Numbered from the stretch's first letter, positions 1 to 9,900 are shown. The stretch is DNA of 64,000 nucleotides from Xanthomonas arboricola pv. populi (GCF_002939945.1 NZ_MDEB01000009.1:62001-126000), one strand, 5' to 3'. Program-made: numbers and translations. The notes: generated by a model not told the origin, from the sequence alone.

Positions 1-510
1 GTCACCGACTACTTCGACAAGGCGCTGGGCCACGAGGCCCTGGCGACCTTCATCCGCGGCTATGTGCAGCCCGAGCCGGTGATCGGCGCGACCGTGCTGT
101 ATATCGAGGACAGCCGCGTGGTGGCCGAGGCGACCAAGCGCATGCTCGAGCGGCAGAGCCTGAAGGTCATCCACGTACTCACCGCCGAGGACGCCTTTGC
201 GCTGCTGACTGCCGAATCGCTGGGCCGCACCGAGCGCCGCATCGACGTGGTGCTGACCGACGTCACCCTGAAAGGCGAGCTCAACGGCCGCGATGTGGTC
301 GAGCGCATCCGCATCGACTTCGCCTACGGCAAGCGCCGCCTGCCGGTGCTGGTGATGACCGGCGACACCAATCCGCGCAACCAGTCCGAGCTGCTGCGCG
401 CCGGCGCCAACGACCTGGTGCAAAAACCCATCGAAGAACGTCTGCTGGTGACCAAGGTGCTGTTCCAGCTGCGCCTGGCACGGCTCGAGGATCAGGCTGT
501 CACGCTATGA
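1..510 (+). CDS. Response regulator with a complete C-terminal receiver domain, 5' end cut by the window
   Basis: The reading frame is open from the first base, so the start codon lies outside the window; 169 residues are visible. About 25 residues at the front look like the tail of a preceding domain, possibly another receiver. A full CheY-like receiver follows, with the acidic pair in YIEDSR, the phospho-acceptor Asp in DVVLTDV, the conserved Thr in VLVMTGD and the conserved Lys in VQKPIE. No DNA-binding domain follows, so the visible part ends as a stand-alone output-less receiver that probably acts by phosphotransfer or protein contact. The stop overlaps the ung start (ATGA), so the two genes are probably co-transcribed. 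The sensor partner is not visible. Confidence 0.85.
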   Translation, partial: VTDYFDKALGHEALATFIRGYVQPEPVIGATVLYIEDSRVVAEATKRMLERQSLKVIHVLTAEDAFALLTAESLGRTERRIDVVLTDVTLKGELNGRDVVERIRIDFAYGKRRLPVLVMTGDTNPRNQSELLRAGANDLVQKPIEERLLVTKVLFQLRLARLEDQAVTL

Positions 511-1232
511 CCGAAGTGGAAACGCGTATCCAACTGGAACCGTCGTGGAAGGCGCGGGTAGGCGATTGGCTGCTGCGCCCGGAGATGCAGGAGCTTTCGG
601 CGTTCTTGCGTCAGCGCAAGGCAGCCGGCGCGCGGGTGTTCCCGCCGGGCCCGCAGATCTTTGCGGCCTTCGACGCCACCCCGTTTGAGCAGGTCAAGGT
701 GGTGATCCTGGGCCAGGACCCCTATCACGGCGAAGGCCAGGCGCATGGACTGTGTTTCTCGGTGTTGCCCGGGGTGCCGGTGCCGCCGTCGCTGCTCAAC
801 ATCTACAAGGAGATCCAGGACGACCTGGGCATCGCGCGGCCGGACCATGGCTATCTGATGCCCTGGGCGCGCCAGGGCGTGCTGCTGCTCAATGCGGTGC
901 TGACGGTGGAGCAGGGCCGTGCCGGCGCGCACCAGAACAAGGGCTGGGAAGGCTTCACCGACCATGTCGTGGAGACTCTCAACCGCGAGCGCGAAGGCCT
1001 GGTGTTCCTGCTCTGGGGCAGTTACGCGCAGTCCAAGGGCAAGGTCATCGACCAGGCGCGTCATCGCGTGTTCAAGGCCCCACATCCCTCGCCGTTGTCG
1101 GCGCATCGCGGCTTTCTGGGCTGCCAGCACTTCTCCAGGACCAACGAGCACCTGCAGCGCCGTGGGCTCGGTCCGATCGACTGGTCGCTGCCGCCGCGCA
1201 ACGCGCTGGACACCACCTCGGCCAGCGGCTGA
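507..1232 (+). CDS. ung: Uracil-DNA glycosylase (family 1)
   Basis: This 241-residue protein has the usual length for Ung, which removes uracil from DNA as the first step of base excision repair. The catalytic water-activating motif GQDPYHG is at residues 69-75 with the key Asp at 71. The C-terminal His loop appears as [11 protein letters not shown], and [10 protein letters not shown] matches the family's pro-rich loop. The start overlaps the stop of the upstream receiver gene by 4 nt, indicating translational coupling. No unusual substitutions are seen in the motifs. Confidence 0.97.
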   Translation: MTEVETRIQLEPSWKARVGDWLLRPEMQELSAFLRQRKAAGARVFPPGPQIFAAFDATPFEQVKVVILGQDPYHGEGQAHGLCFSVLPGVPVPPSLLNIYKEIQDDLGIARPDHGYLMPWARQGVLLLNAVLTVEQGRAGAHQNKGWEGFTDHVVETLNREREGLVFLLWGSYAQSKGKVIDQARHRVFKAPHPSPLSAHRGFLGCQHFSRTNEHLQRRGLGPIDWSLPPRNALDTTSASG

Positions 1233-1376
1233 ACGGTACTGGCGTCGGTCCGTTTCGCGGCGTCTTTGTCACGGTCTGCGCAGGACGGCGGTGGTAGCTT
1301 AAGAGCCGAATTCGGGAGCTGCGCCGTGGAACGACGGCAATGCCGAAAGCCCGAACGTCCTGTAAATAGAATGCTG

Positions 1377-1404
1377 GGAACTCTTCCTGTACCCGGCAGT
1401 CCAA
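1377..1404 (+). promoter_or_regulatory. Candidate extracytoplasmic (sigma-E type) promoter of rpoH
   Basis: GGAACTC at 1377-1383 is followed after 16 nt by TCCAA at 1400-1404. This resembles the GAACTT / TCTGA pattern of RpoE-dependent promoters. It ends about 26 nt before the rpoH start. RpoE control of rpoH is known in other proteobacteria; here it is inferred from the sequence match only. Confidence 0.35.
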
Positions 1405-1430
1405 TAGTTCGACTGCTAAGATGGTGCCCT

Positions 1431-2306
<876 letters not shown>

Positions 2307-2336
2307 TCATTCGATCATGCACCAAGTGTTGCACGA

Positions 2337-2360
2337 ACGGCCCGGTTTTCCGGGCCGTTT
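2337..2360 (+). terminator. Rho-independent terminator after rpoH
   Basis: A perfect 9-bp stem, ACGGCCCGG / CCGGGCCGT, has a TTTT loop and is followed by a short T run. It lies 30 nt after the rpoH stop. Confidence 0.8.
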
Positions 2361-2443
2361 GCATGTGCGGCGCTGGTGATGCCTCGATTCTGAAGACGCG
2401 TGGTTGTCCACCGGTGATCGACCACGCACTGCGGCCGGCCGCG

Positions 2444-3058
2444 CTATTCCGGCAGGCGCGCCACCGGCAGATGCCAGCCGTAGCGGATGGCCATGAAACG
2501 CAGCCCGAAACAGACCAGCGCACCGGTCGCCAGCGACCAGGCCTGCGGCACCGCGAGCACGTGCCCGATCGCGACCAGGCCGCCACCGGCCAGCGCGGCG
2601 ACCGCATACAGCTCGGCCTGCAGCACCACCGGCGTACGCGCCACCAGCAGATCGCGCGCGATGCCGCCGCCGATGCCGCTGAGCATGCCGAGCAAGGTCG
2701 CGCTGAGCGGGCTGAGCTGGTAGTCGAGGGCCTTGCTGGTGCCGTAGACCGCAAACAGCGCCAACCCGGCCGCGTCGAACAACTGCACCGGATTGCGCAG
2801 CCGTTCCACCGCCGCATGCCAGTAGAAACCGGCCACGCCGGCCAGGCAGGCGACCAGCAGATACTGCGGATGCACCAGCGCGGCCGGTGGGGTGGCGCCG
2901 ATCAGCACATCGCGCACGATACCGCCGGACACCGCCGCCGCGCACGACAGCACCAGCACGCCGAACAGATCCAGGCGATTGCGCACCGCCACGGTGGCGC
3001 CGCTGAGGGCGAACACGAAGGTGCCGAGCAGATCCAGCAGGAACAGGAGAGTGGTCAC
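2444..3058 (-). CDS. TRIC-type (UPF0126, YicG-like) membrane channel protein
   Basis: This 204-residue protein is almost entirely hydrophobic, with about seven predicted membrane segments in two repeated halves. Each half carries a glycine-rich motif, GGIVRDVLIG near residue 45 and GGIARDLLVA near residue 130. This is the signature of the prokaryotic trimeric intracellular cation channel / UPF0126 family. The family forms cation-conducting pores in the inner membrane; the physiological substrate here is unknown. It runs toward rpoH and is separated from it by the rpoH terminator. Confidence 0.88.
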   Translation of the reverse strand: MTTLLFLLDLLGTFVFALSGATVAVRNRLDLFGVLVLSCAAAVSGGIVRDVLIGATPPAALVHPQYLLVACLAGVAGFYWHAAVERLRNPVQLFDAAGLALFAVYGTSKALDYQLSPLSATLLGMLSGIGGGIARDLLVARTPVVLQAELYAVAALAGGGLVAIGHVLAVPQAWSLATGALVCFGLRFMAIRYGWHLPVARLPE

Positions 3059-3110
3059 GATCAGACCGTCGCATCAGGCCGCACAGCATCGCGTACGGCC
3101 TGTGGCGCTG

Positions 3111-4403
3111 TCATCCGTCCTTGCTGCTGGGCGGCGGGTCGTCGGTAGCGCCGCCGAAGATGATGCGCGCGGCACGCTGGTAACTCCAGTACGCCATCGC
3201 CCAGTTCACCAGCACCACGAAGCGGTTGCGGAAACCGATCAGGAAGTACACGTGCGCGGCCAGCCAGAACCACCAGGCCACGATGCCGGAGAGCTTGAGC
3301 TTGCCGACATGCACGATGGCGGCCATGCGGCCGATCGTGGCCAGGTTGCCGTAGTCCTGATAACGGAAGGCCGGTGTAGGCTGACCGCGATGGCGGGCGC
3401 GGATCGCCTTGGCGATGTGCTTGCCCATCTGCTTTGCTGCCGGTGCCACACCAGGCACCGGGCGGCCGTCCTGCTGGATCGAGGCCAGGTCGCCGCCGAC
3501 GAAGATCTCCGGATGGCCAGGCACGCTCAGGTCCGGCTGCACCAGCACGCGGCCGGCGCGATCCAGCGGCACGCCGAGCGTGCGCGCCAGCGGCGATGCG
3601 GCCACGCCGGCGGCCCACACCACCGTGCGTGCAGGCACGAAGGTGTCGCCGAGCTGATAGCCCAGCGCATCGATATGGGTAACCGGCGTGCCGGTGTGCA
3701 CGTCAACGCCCAGGCGCTCAAGCTGCTTGCGCGCCTTGTCGGTGAGATCCTGCGGGAACGAGGGCAATACGCGCGGGCCTGCTTCGACCAGGCGCACGCG
3801 TGCCTGCTGCGGGTCGATATGGCGGAATTCGTTCTTGAGCGTGTGGCGGGCGATTTCGGCCAGCGTGCCGGCCAGCTCGACGCCGGTCGGGCCGCCGCCG
3901 ACCACCGCAAAACTCAGCCAGGCCGCGCGTGCGGCCGGGTCGGATTCGGCTTCGGCACGTTCGAAGGCGAGCAGCAACTTGCGCCGCAACACCAGCGCGT
4001 CGTACAGCGTTTTCAGGCCGGGCGCATGCTCGGCCCACTGATCGTTGCCGAAGTAGGCATGGGTGGCGCCGGTGGCCAGCAGCAGCATGTCGTAGCCGAG
4101 CGTGCTGCCGTCGGCGAGCACCACCTCGCGGCGGGCTGGTGCGATTTCGGCGACGTCGCCGAGCAGCACTTCGACGTTGCGTTGTTCACGCAGGATGTGA
4201 CGCAGCGGCGCGGCGATATCCGGTGCCGACAGGCCGGCGGTGGCGACCTGATACAGCAGCGGCTGGAACAGGTGATGGTTCTGGCGGTCGATCAGGGTGA
4301 TGCGGATGCCGGGATCGTCGAGCGCGCGGGTGGCCCATAAGCCGGCAAAACCGCCACCAACCACAACCAGGTGCAGCGGAGCTTGGGAGGGGGATGAAGT
4401 CAT
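3111..4403 (-). CDS. ndh: Type II NADH dehydrogenase (NAD(P)/FAD-dependent oxidoreductase)
   Basis: This 430-residue flavoprotein has an N-terminal FAD-binding Rossmann motif (VVVGGGFAGLW), a second dinucleotide motif (VVGGGPTGVELAG) near residue 165 for NADH, and the late FAD motif IFVGGDLAS. The C-terminal hydrophobic stretch fits the membrane-anchoring tail of NDH-2, which passes electrons from NADH to quinone without pumping protons. The ATG at 4403 is preferred; an in-frame ATG at 4442 would add 13 residues without clear family similarity. Other pyridine-nucleotide disulfide oxidoreductases are possible, but the length and tail fit NDH-2 best. Confidence 0.87.
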   Translation of the reverse strand: MTSSPSQAPLHLVVVGGGFAGLWATRALDDPGIRITLIDRQNHHLFQPLLYQVATAGLSAPDIAAPLRHILREQRNVEVLLGDVAEIAPARREVVLADGSTLGYDMLLLATGATHAYFGNDQWAEHAPGLKTLYDALVLRRKLLLAFERAEAESDPAARAAWLSFAVVGGGPTGVELAGTLAEIARHTLKNEFRHIDPQQARVRLVEAGPRVLPSFPQDLTDKARKQLERLGVDVHTGTPVTHIDALGYQLGDTFVPARTVVWAAGVAASPLARTLGVPLDRAGRVLVQPDLSVPGHPEIFVGGDLASIQQDGRPVPGVAPAAKQMGKHIAKAIRARHRGQPTPAFRYQDYGNLATIGRMAAIVHVGKLKLSGIVAWWFWLAAHVYFLIGFRNRFVVLVNWAMAYWSYQRAARIIFGGATDDPPPSSKDG

Positions 4404-4521
4404 CGTCAGGTCCGATGGAATGCGACGCGGGCTCATCAGCATGCCGCATCGTCAATGAATATGACGCCTGAACGCGGCCCGCCTGCGGCATCATGTCGCA
4501 TCTCATCGACCTGGTGACCGC

Positions 4522-5034
4522 ATGCCGGCATTACCGCCACCGTTGCCGCCACCGTCATCCGCTTCGCCCGCGATGGCGCCGGCTCTCGCGCGTGCGCCCG
4601 GAAAGCGACGCAGTGGCGTCACGCTCGGCCTGATCGGGCTGGCGGCCTGCGTGGTGCTGTTCGGCATGGTGATACTGGGCGCGCTCGGCTGGCTGATCGT
4701 TTTCGGCTGGTCGCTGTTTGCCGATCAGGCACGTGCCGCGCTGCAGGACGATGCGGTGGTGCAGGAACAGATCGGCCGGATCCACACGATGCGCGTGGAT
4801 CTGGTTCGCACCGGTCTGGCGCCGGGCGACGACGATTTCGTGTTTACGGTGGAGGGCGATCGCGGCCGCGGCCGCGTGCATGCCACCTGGGTCAGCGGCG
4901 GGTCCGAGCGCGAGATCCTGAGTGATGGCGTGCTGACCATGCACGATGGCAGCGAATATACGCTGCCGTCGGCCGATGCCGCCGACACCGACCCCGACAC
5001 CGACCCCGACTCTGCCGACACCTTCGAGGAATGA
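4522..5034 (+). CDS. Small membrane-anchored protein of unknown function
   Basis: This 170-residue protein has a proline/alanine-rich N terminus, one or two hydrophobic segments at about residues 32-62, and a soluble domain of about 70 residues. It ends in a very acidic tail with repeated Asp-Pro-Asp-Thr. The central domain (pattern VFTVEGDRGRGRVHATW) resembles the beta-rich domain of bacterial Coa1-like proteins, but this is only a pattern impression. It is the first gene of a three-gene run whose stops and starts overlap as ATGA. Confidence 0.65.
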   Translation: MPALPPPLPPPSSASPAMAPALARAPGKRRSGVTLGLIGLAACVVLFGMVILGALGWLIVFGWSLFADQARAALQDDAVVQEQIGRIHTMRVDLVRTGLAPGDDDFVFTVEGDRGRGRVHATWVSGGSEREILSDGVLTMHDGSEYTLPSADAADTDPDTDPDSADTFEE

Positions 5035-5267
5035 CCATGCTCGACACTCCCGGCGACCCGCGCAATTACGGCTATCGCAAACTCAGCGACCTGGTGCGTG
5101 CGATCGGCCTGTTCGAGATCGAGCAGGACGAGCAGGCTTTGTGGGCGCGCGATGCGCCCGAGGGCGGGCGGGCGAAAGCGGGGCAGCCGGCGGCCGCTGT
5201 CGCAACGCAGGCCTCCACTGCGAAGCGTCCGGCGCGCACGACGCCCAAACCGGCAGCGGGGAAATGA
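5031..5267 (+). CDS. Short protein with a partial OST-HTH/LOTUS-like motif
   Basis: This 78-residue protein contains NYGYRKLSDLVRAIGLFEI near its N terminus, which resembles the second half of the OST-HTH/LOTUS RNA-binding domain found at the C terminus of bacterial NYN nucleases. The first half of the domain and any nuclease domain are missing. The rest is Ala/Lys/Pro-rich and probably disordered. Start and stop overlap both neighbours (ATGA), so it is translated within the operon. It may be a minimal surviving domain or a coincidence; no function is assigned. Confidence 0.6.
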   Translation: MTMLDTPGDPRNYGYRKLSDLVRAIGLFEIEQDEQALWARDAPEGGRAKAGQPAAAVATQASTAKRPARTTPKPAAGK

Positions 5268-5926
5268 CGATGGCTGACGTTGCAACGCAATCGGCTGCAG
5301 GAAACGCCTCGATCACGCTATGGGGGCGGCGCAATTCCAGCAATGTGCGCAAGGTGCTGTGGTGCGCCGAAGAAGCCGGGCTGCCGTACACCTCGATCGA
5401 AGTCGGCGGTGCGTTCGGTCGTAACGACACGCCCGCCTATCGCGTGTTGAATCCCAACGGTCTGGTGCCGACGCTGCAGGATGGCGAATTGGTGCTGTGG
5501 GAGTCCAATGCGATCGTGCGCTACCTGGCCGCGCAATATGCGCCGGCCCTGTATCCGCAGGCGCCGGCCGAACGCGCGCTGGGCGATCGCTGGATGGACT
5601 GGACTACCTCGACGTTTGCGGGGGTGTTTCGCGACCTGTTCTGGGGCGTGCTGCGCACACCGGAGACCGAGCGCGATCCTGCGCGCATCGCCGCGGCACT
5701 GACGCGCTCGGGCGAACTGCTCGCACGCGCGGATGCGGCCTTGGCGCAGCAGCCGTATCTGTCCGGCGCGCAATTTGCGATGGGCGATATTCCGCTGGGC
5801 AGCTTCATCTACGCCTGGTTCGAAATGCCGATCGCGCGGCCCGAGCTGCCGCATCTGCAGGCGTGGTACCAGCGCCTGCGCGCACGGCCTGCCTACCGGC
5901 GTGGCGTGATGACCGCGCTGACCTGA
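5264..5926 (+). CDS. Glutathione S-transferase family protein
   Basis: This 220-residue protein shows the two-domain GST fold. The thioredoxin-like N-terminal half has WGRRNSSNVRKVLW in place of a catalytic Ser/Cys motif, the cis-Pro in NGLVPTL, and the glutathione-binding WESNAIVRYLA. The C-terminal helical half includes the GDIPLGSFIYAW hydrophobic stretch. Such enzymes conjugate or reduce electrophiles with glutathione; the substrate is unknown. The start at 5264 overlaps the upstream stop (ATGA); a second ATG two codons later is also possible. Confidence 0.9.
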   Translation: MTMADVATQSAAGNASITLWGRRNSSNVRKVLWCAEEAGLPYTSIEVGGAFGRNDTPAYRVLNPNGLVPTLQDGELVLWESNAIVRYLAAQYAPALYPQAPAERALGDRWMDWTTSTFAGVFRDLFWGVLRTPETERDPARIAAALTRSGELLARADAALAQQPYLSGAQFAMGDIPLGSFIYAWFEMPIARPELPHLQAWYQRLRARPAYRRGVMTALT

Positions 5927-6039
5927 GTGTCGAGCTTCTGCTCAGGCCCGCGTGGTTCATGGCCGGCACCACACGCGCCGCCGATCTCACGCAAGTACGT
6001 GGGCTTGTACATCGCGCCGCCAGGCAGCTCGCGTTTCCT

Positions 6040-6105
6040 GTAGGAGCGCACCTGGGCGCGAGGGCATTGGCGGTAACGCCGCGTCGCGCCCAGGGACGCT
6101 CCTAC
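6040..6105. repeat. REP-like intergenic palindrome (TAGGAGCG type)
   Basis: Two 22-bp arms, 6040-6061 and 6084-6105, match at 20 of 22 positions as an inverted repeat. They begin and end GTAGGAGCG...CGCTCCTAC. A smaller hairpin (GGCG..CGCC) lies in the loop. This is the form of REP elements common in xanthomonads and stenotrophomonads. It sits between convergent genes. Confidence 0.85.
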
Positions 6106-6168
6106 AAAACCTGGGTACAGCGCGCAACGTGGGTCTGGCTGCAGCACCCCGCGTGCGATACGCCGGCA

Positions 6169-8391
6169 CTAATACAGATCGATCGGATCCACATCCAGCG
6201 ACCAGCGTACGCGCCGCGCCTGCGGTAGCGCGTAGATCGCGGGCAGCTGCGCGTCCAGCAGACGATGCAGCGCCGAACGCTGTTGCGCGGACAACAGCAA
6301 CTGCGTGCGCTGGAAACCGGCGCGGCGCGGCATTGGTGCCGGCATCGGGCCGTAGCATTCCACTGCGGCAAACGCGGGCGATTGCGCGGTGGTGTCTGCG
6401 GCGGTCAGGCCACGCACCGCCATCAGGAATTGGTTGGCCGCCGCCACGTCCTTGGCCTCGGCGCGGAACAGCGCCAGATGCGCGAACGGCGGAAATCCCG
6501 CGGCTTCGCGCTGCTGCAGTTCGGCATCGGCGAAGGCGTGGTAGCCGCCGTTGACCAGGGTCTGCAGCAAGGGGTGTTCGGGGTGATGGGTCTGCAGCCA
6601 GACCTCGCCGGGGCGGTCGGCCCGCCCGGCGCGTCCTGCTACCTGGATCAGCTGCTGGGAGAGTTTTTCGGCGGCACGGAAGTCGGCCGAGAACAGGCCT
6701 TCGTCGATGCCGACCACCACCACCATGGTCAGCCGTGGCAGGTCGTGGCCCTTGGCCAGGATCTGGGTGCCGACCAGGATGCCGGCGGCGCTGCCCAGAC
6801 GCGCCAGCTGGGTCTCCAGCGCATCGCGGCGCTGGGTGGTGCTGCGGTCGATGCGCACCACCGGAAACTCCGGGAACGCTTCGGTCAGGCGTTCTTCCAG
6901 CCGCTCGGTGCCGATGCCTTGCGGCTGCAGCGCCAGGCTGCCGCAGGCCGGGCAGGCCAGCGGTGCGGGCTGGCGCGCGCCGCAGTGGTGGCATTGCAGG
7001 CGCCGGCCACCGGCGTGCACGGTCATCGGGGTCTGGTGCAGCGGCGTGCTGCAGCGCTGGCAGGCGGCGGTCCAGCCGCAGTCGTGGCAGAGCAGCACCG
7101 GCGCATAGCCGCGGCGGTTCTTGAACACCAGCACCAGCTCGCCGCGCGCCAGGGTCGCGCCGATGCCGGCCAGCACTTCCGGCGACAGGCCGTCCTTGAG
7201 CGGGCGCTTGCGCACGTCGAGCACGCGCACGCGCGGCGGACGCGCCTCGCCGGCCCGGCGCGACAGGCGCAGATGCTGGTAGCGGCCGGAATAGGCGTTA
7301 TGCAGGCTTTCCAGCGACGGCGTGGCGCTGCCCAGGATCACCGGCACATCCAGCGCCTTGCCGCGCACCAGCGCGAAGTCGCGGGCGTGATAGCGGATGC
7401 CGTCCTGTTGTTTGTAGCTGCCGTCGTGTTCTTCGTCGATCACGATCAGCCCGGCATTGGGCAGTGGAGTGAACACCGCCGAGCGCGTGCCGACGATCAG
7501 CTTGGCCTCGCCGCGCCAGGCCGCCGCCCACACCCGCGCGCGCTCGCCATCGGACAGGCCCGAATGCAGCGCGTGCACCGGCACGCCCAGGCGGGCGCGG
7601 AAGCGCCCCAGCGTCTGCGGGGTCAGGCCGATCTCCGGCACCAGCACCAGCGCCTGGCGACCGGCCGCCAGGCAGTCGGCGATTGCCTGCAGGTAGACCT
7701 CGGTCTTGCCGCTGCCGGTGACGCCATCGAGCAGATAGGTGGCAAAACCGCTCTGCGCACGGATGGCGTCGACGGCCGCCTGCTGTTCGTCGTTGAGCTG
7801 CGGGCCGCTGCCGGGGCGGGGCGGGATGCTGTCGGCCGGCACCGCCACGCGCGCGGCATGGCCGCGCTTGGCCAGGCTGCGTGCGGCCTCGCGCCATTGC
7901 GGCAGCAAGGGGTCCAGCTGTTGTTCGCCCAGCGTACCGGCCAGCAGCAGGGTGGCCAGCAAGGCGGGGCGACTGCCGGCGCGCAGGCTGGCGGCGCCGG
8001 TGCGCCCGGCGTCGGTGAGCTGCCAGGCCCAGGCGTGGGTATCGGCCAGCGGCTCGCCGCGGCGCAGCGGGCCGGGCAGGGCGCTGGACTGGGCTTCGCC
8101 CAGCGGGGCGTGGGTGTAACGCGCCAGCCACTGTAGCGAACGGGCCAGCTCGTCGACCAGCAGCGGGGCGTCGTCGCACCATGCCAGCGCCGGGCGCAGC
8201 CCCTCGGCCGACGCCAATTGCCCGATCTCCACCACCACCCCGACCAGCTCGCGCGGCCCGAACGGCACCCGCACCCGGCAGCCGACCCGCGCCGGGTCGG
8301 TCAGCGGAGCGTCGGCCGGAGGCAGATAGTCGAACAGTTGGGGCAGCGGCACCGGCAGGGCAACGCGCAGGGTGGCGACGGTCGAAGACAT
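6169..8391 (-). CDS. priA: Primosomal protein N' (replication restart helicase PriA)
   Basis: This 740-residue protein has the complete PriA layout: an N-terminal 3'-DNA-end-binding domain, a Walker A motif GVTGSGKT at residues 223-230, a DEEH Walker B motif, and two zinc-binding Cys clusters (CHDC...CQRC and CHHC...CPAC) embedded in the second helicase lobe. PriA reloads the replisome at stalled forks. The upstream region holds a perfect inverted pair of DnaA boxes about 140 bp from the start codon. Confidence 0.96.
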   Translation of the reverse strand: MSSTVATLRVALPVPLPQLFDYLPPADAPLTDPARVGCRVRVPFGPRELVGVVVEIGQLASAEGLRPALAWCDDAPLLVDELARSLQWLARYTHAPLGEAQSSALPGPLRRGEPLADTHAWAWQLTDAGRTGAASLRAGSRPALLATLLLAGTLGEQQLDPLLPQWREAARSLAKRGHAARVAVPADSIPPRPGSGPQLNDEQQAAVDAIRAQSGFATYLLDGVTGSGKTEVYLQAIADCLAAGRQALVLVPEIGLTPQTLGRFRARLGVPVHALHSGLSDGERARVWAAAWRGEAKLIVGTRSAVFTPLPNAGLIVIDEEHDGSYKQQDGIRYHARDFALVRGKALDVPVILGSATPSLESLHNAYSGRYQHLRLSRRAGEARPPRVRVLDVRKRPLKDGLSPEVLAGIGATLARGELVLVFKNRRGYAPVLLCHDCGWTAACQRCSTPLHQTPMTVHAGGRRLQCHHCGARQPAPLACPACGSLALQPQGIGTERLEERLTEAFPEFPVVRIDRSTTQRRDALETQLARLGSAAGILVGTQILAKGHDLPRLTMVVVVGIDEGLFSADFRAAEKLSQQLIQVAGRAGRADRPGEVWLQTHHPEHPLLQTLVNGGYHAFADAELQQREAAGFPPFAHLALFRAEAKDVAAANQFLMAVRGLTAADTTAQSPAFAAVECYGPMPAPMPRRAGFQRTQLLLSAQQRSALHRLLDAQLPAIYALPQARRVRWSLDVDPIDLY

Positions 8392-8862
8392 CCGGCCAGT
8401 CTACCGACCCTGTCCGGTACCCGGCAGACGCCGATCGATCGCCCTCGTACCGGCGCATCGGCTTACGACGCGTTTGTGTGACGGAAGTGATAAATCCGAC
8501 GTAAACCTATGTGAGGGTTAAGGAAACGGGTTTATCCACACTGGCTGTGGATAAACCTGTGAATTAGTCTCGTGCTCCACGCCCTGAAGGCGGATTCACT
8601 AGCCTCTGCAACCTGTTGGACATTTTTTCGCCAATCGGCTTAAAGCGATAATAATCAATAACTTAGGCGTGAAACACGAATGCAACAAAGAAAAATCAAC
8701 AGTTGACAGACGCCTGCGTATCGGCATGTCTGCCGCTGTGCACAACCCGCGTGGGCGACAGCGGTCGGTGGCACCGGTGCGCAGCGCAGCCGGGTCGATC
8801 TGTCAAGCCATCGGCGGGGGGGCGATTGCGTCGGTATCATGCCGGCCGATGCTGGAGCTCCC
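8392..8862. other. AT-rich intergenic region between divergent priA and an unknown gene
   Basis: This 470-bp region has visibly lower G+C than its neighbours between about 8465 and 8710. It contains the DnaA-box palindrome described separately, a run of T and ATAATAATCAATAA-type sequence near 8645, and a TTGACA at 8703-8708 that could be a -35 element for the rightward gene, although no good -10 follows. No coding sequence is supported. Confidence 0.6.
8529..8557. promoter_or_regulatory. Perfect inverted pair of DnaA boxes upstream of priA
   Basis: GGTTTATCCACA (8529-8540), a 5-nt spacer (CTGGC) and TGTGGATAAACC (8546-8557) form a perfect 12-bp inverted repeat. Each arm contains the strict DnaA box TTATCCACA. 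It lies in an AT-rich stretch between divergent promoters, so it may be a DnaA operator or a DnaA-binding reservoir. Confidence 0.7.
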
Positions 8863-9900
8863 ATGACCGTAGTCCCCGACGCCCCCGTCACCCCTGCCGC
8901 GCTGTCAGCGTTCCTGCGCGGTGTAGAACGCCGGGGTCTGGTGCTCGCACAACTGCAATGTGGCGATGTCACGGCGGCCGAACGGGCCCTGGCGGCGGCG
9001 TTGCGGGCGTTCAGCAGCCAGGCGGCGAGTCGCCCGATGGCCGGCTGGCCGATGCGCTTCTGGAGCCTGCTGGCGACCGCTCCGCCGTTGCGGCGCGAGC
9101 CCATGCCCGGGACCTGGCTGCCGCCGTTCACCGCACTGGGGCGGATGCAGACCGCCGATCGCCTGGCGCTGCTGCTGCGCATCGTGGCCGGGCTGGAAGA
9201 AGCGCCTGCCAGCGAGGTGCAAGGCATCGAGGCGGCGGCCTATCGGCAGTCGCTGGCCCGTGCCTGCCCACGCGATGCGGCCGGCAACCCGGACGCGCAG
9301 GCCTGGCGGGTGCTGGCCGAGGCAGCCCAGCAGGAGTTGCGCGACCTCACCCCGGCGCAGGTCAGCCGGCTGGCGCAGCTCCGCGAGTCGGCCCTGGCAG
9401 GCATGCCGCTGCAGCCTGTCGCGGCCGCGCCTGTGGCTGCCGCCGCCGAGTCGCGCCGCCCGGCCGCACCGCGCAACCGTCCTGCCAGCCAGTGGCATTG
9501 GCCGCGGATCGATCGCCGCCACGCCGGCATCGTGCTGGCCGTGCTGGCATTGGCGTTGCTGCTCGCGGCGCTGGGCTGGTGGTGGACACATCGCCGGCCG
9601 ACGCTGCCGCCCGACCCGGTCTCGCAGGCCCCGGCCGGCGTGCTGCACGTCACCGATGCCGCGCCAGTGCTGGTGGAAGACCTTCCCGCCGCCGACCTGC
9701 CGGACGCGGTGGCAAACCCCGGCCTGGATCCGCGCGACCAGGCGATGCTGGCCGACCCGGACCTGGAACTGGCGCGTTCGGCCGATTTCTACGCCTGGTA
9801 TGCGGCGGGCCATCCGGTGCCGGCCGACGAATCCGGCGCGCATGCCACCGCCGCCGACCAGCCTGCCGCCGCCCTGGAGACCGTCGATGACGACAATTAA
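8863..9900 (+). CDS. Single-pass membrane protein of unknown function
   Basis: This 345-residue protein is not recognised. The N-terminal ~210 residues are Ala/Arg/Leu-rich and probably helical and cytoplasmic. One transmembrane segment (about residues 222-245, ending LGWWW) is followed by a periplasmic tail rich in Ala, Pro and Asp. The start at 8863 is chosen because GGAG lies 5 nt upstream; an in-frame ATG 24 nt earlier lacks a ribosome site. It overlaps the next gene by 14 nt in another frame, so the pair is probably co-transcribed and may act together at the envelope. Confidence 0.7.
   Translation: MTVVPDAPVTPAALSAFLRGVERRGLVLAQLQCGDVTAAERALAAALRAFSSQAASRPMAGWPMRFWSLLATAPPLRREPMPGTWLPPFTALGRMQTADRLALLLRIVAGLEEAPASEVQGIEAAAYRQSLARACPRDAAGNPDAQAWRVLAEAAQQELRDLTPAQVSRLAQLRESALAGMPLQPVAAAPVAAAAESRRPAAPRNRPASQWHWPRIDRRHAGIVLAVLALALLLAALGWWWTHRRPTLPPDPVSQAPAGVLHVTDAAPVLVEDLPAADLPDAVANPGLDPRDQAMLADPDLELARSADFYAWYAAGHPVPADESGAHATAADQPAAALETVDDDN

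Noticed and set aside
1266..1430. N-terminal extension of RpoH by 55 residues
   Set aside because: The extra residues show no sigma similarity, and the promoter-like elements and the natural start at 1,431 lie inside it.
2892..4340. Long open frame opposite the NADH dehydrogenase
   Set aside because: It runs antisense to a clear flavoprotein gene and its composition is that of a GC-rich shadow frame; no domain pattern.
6265..8136. 623-codon plus-strand open frame
   Set aside because: Antisense to priA, whose motifs are all in place.
8529..8557. Chromosomal replication origin
   Set aside because: Only two DnaA boxes and no dnaA, dnaN or gyrB nearby; a regulatory or titration site is more likely.
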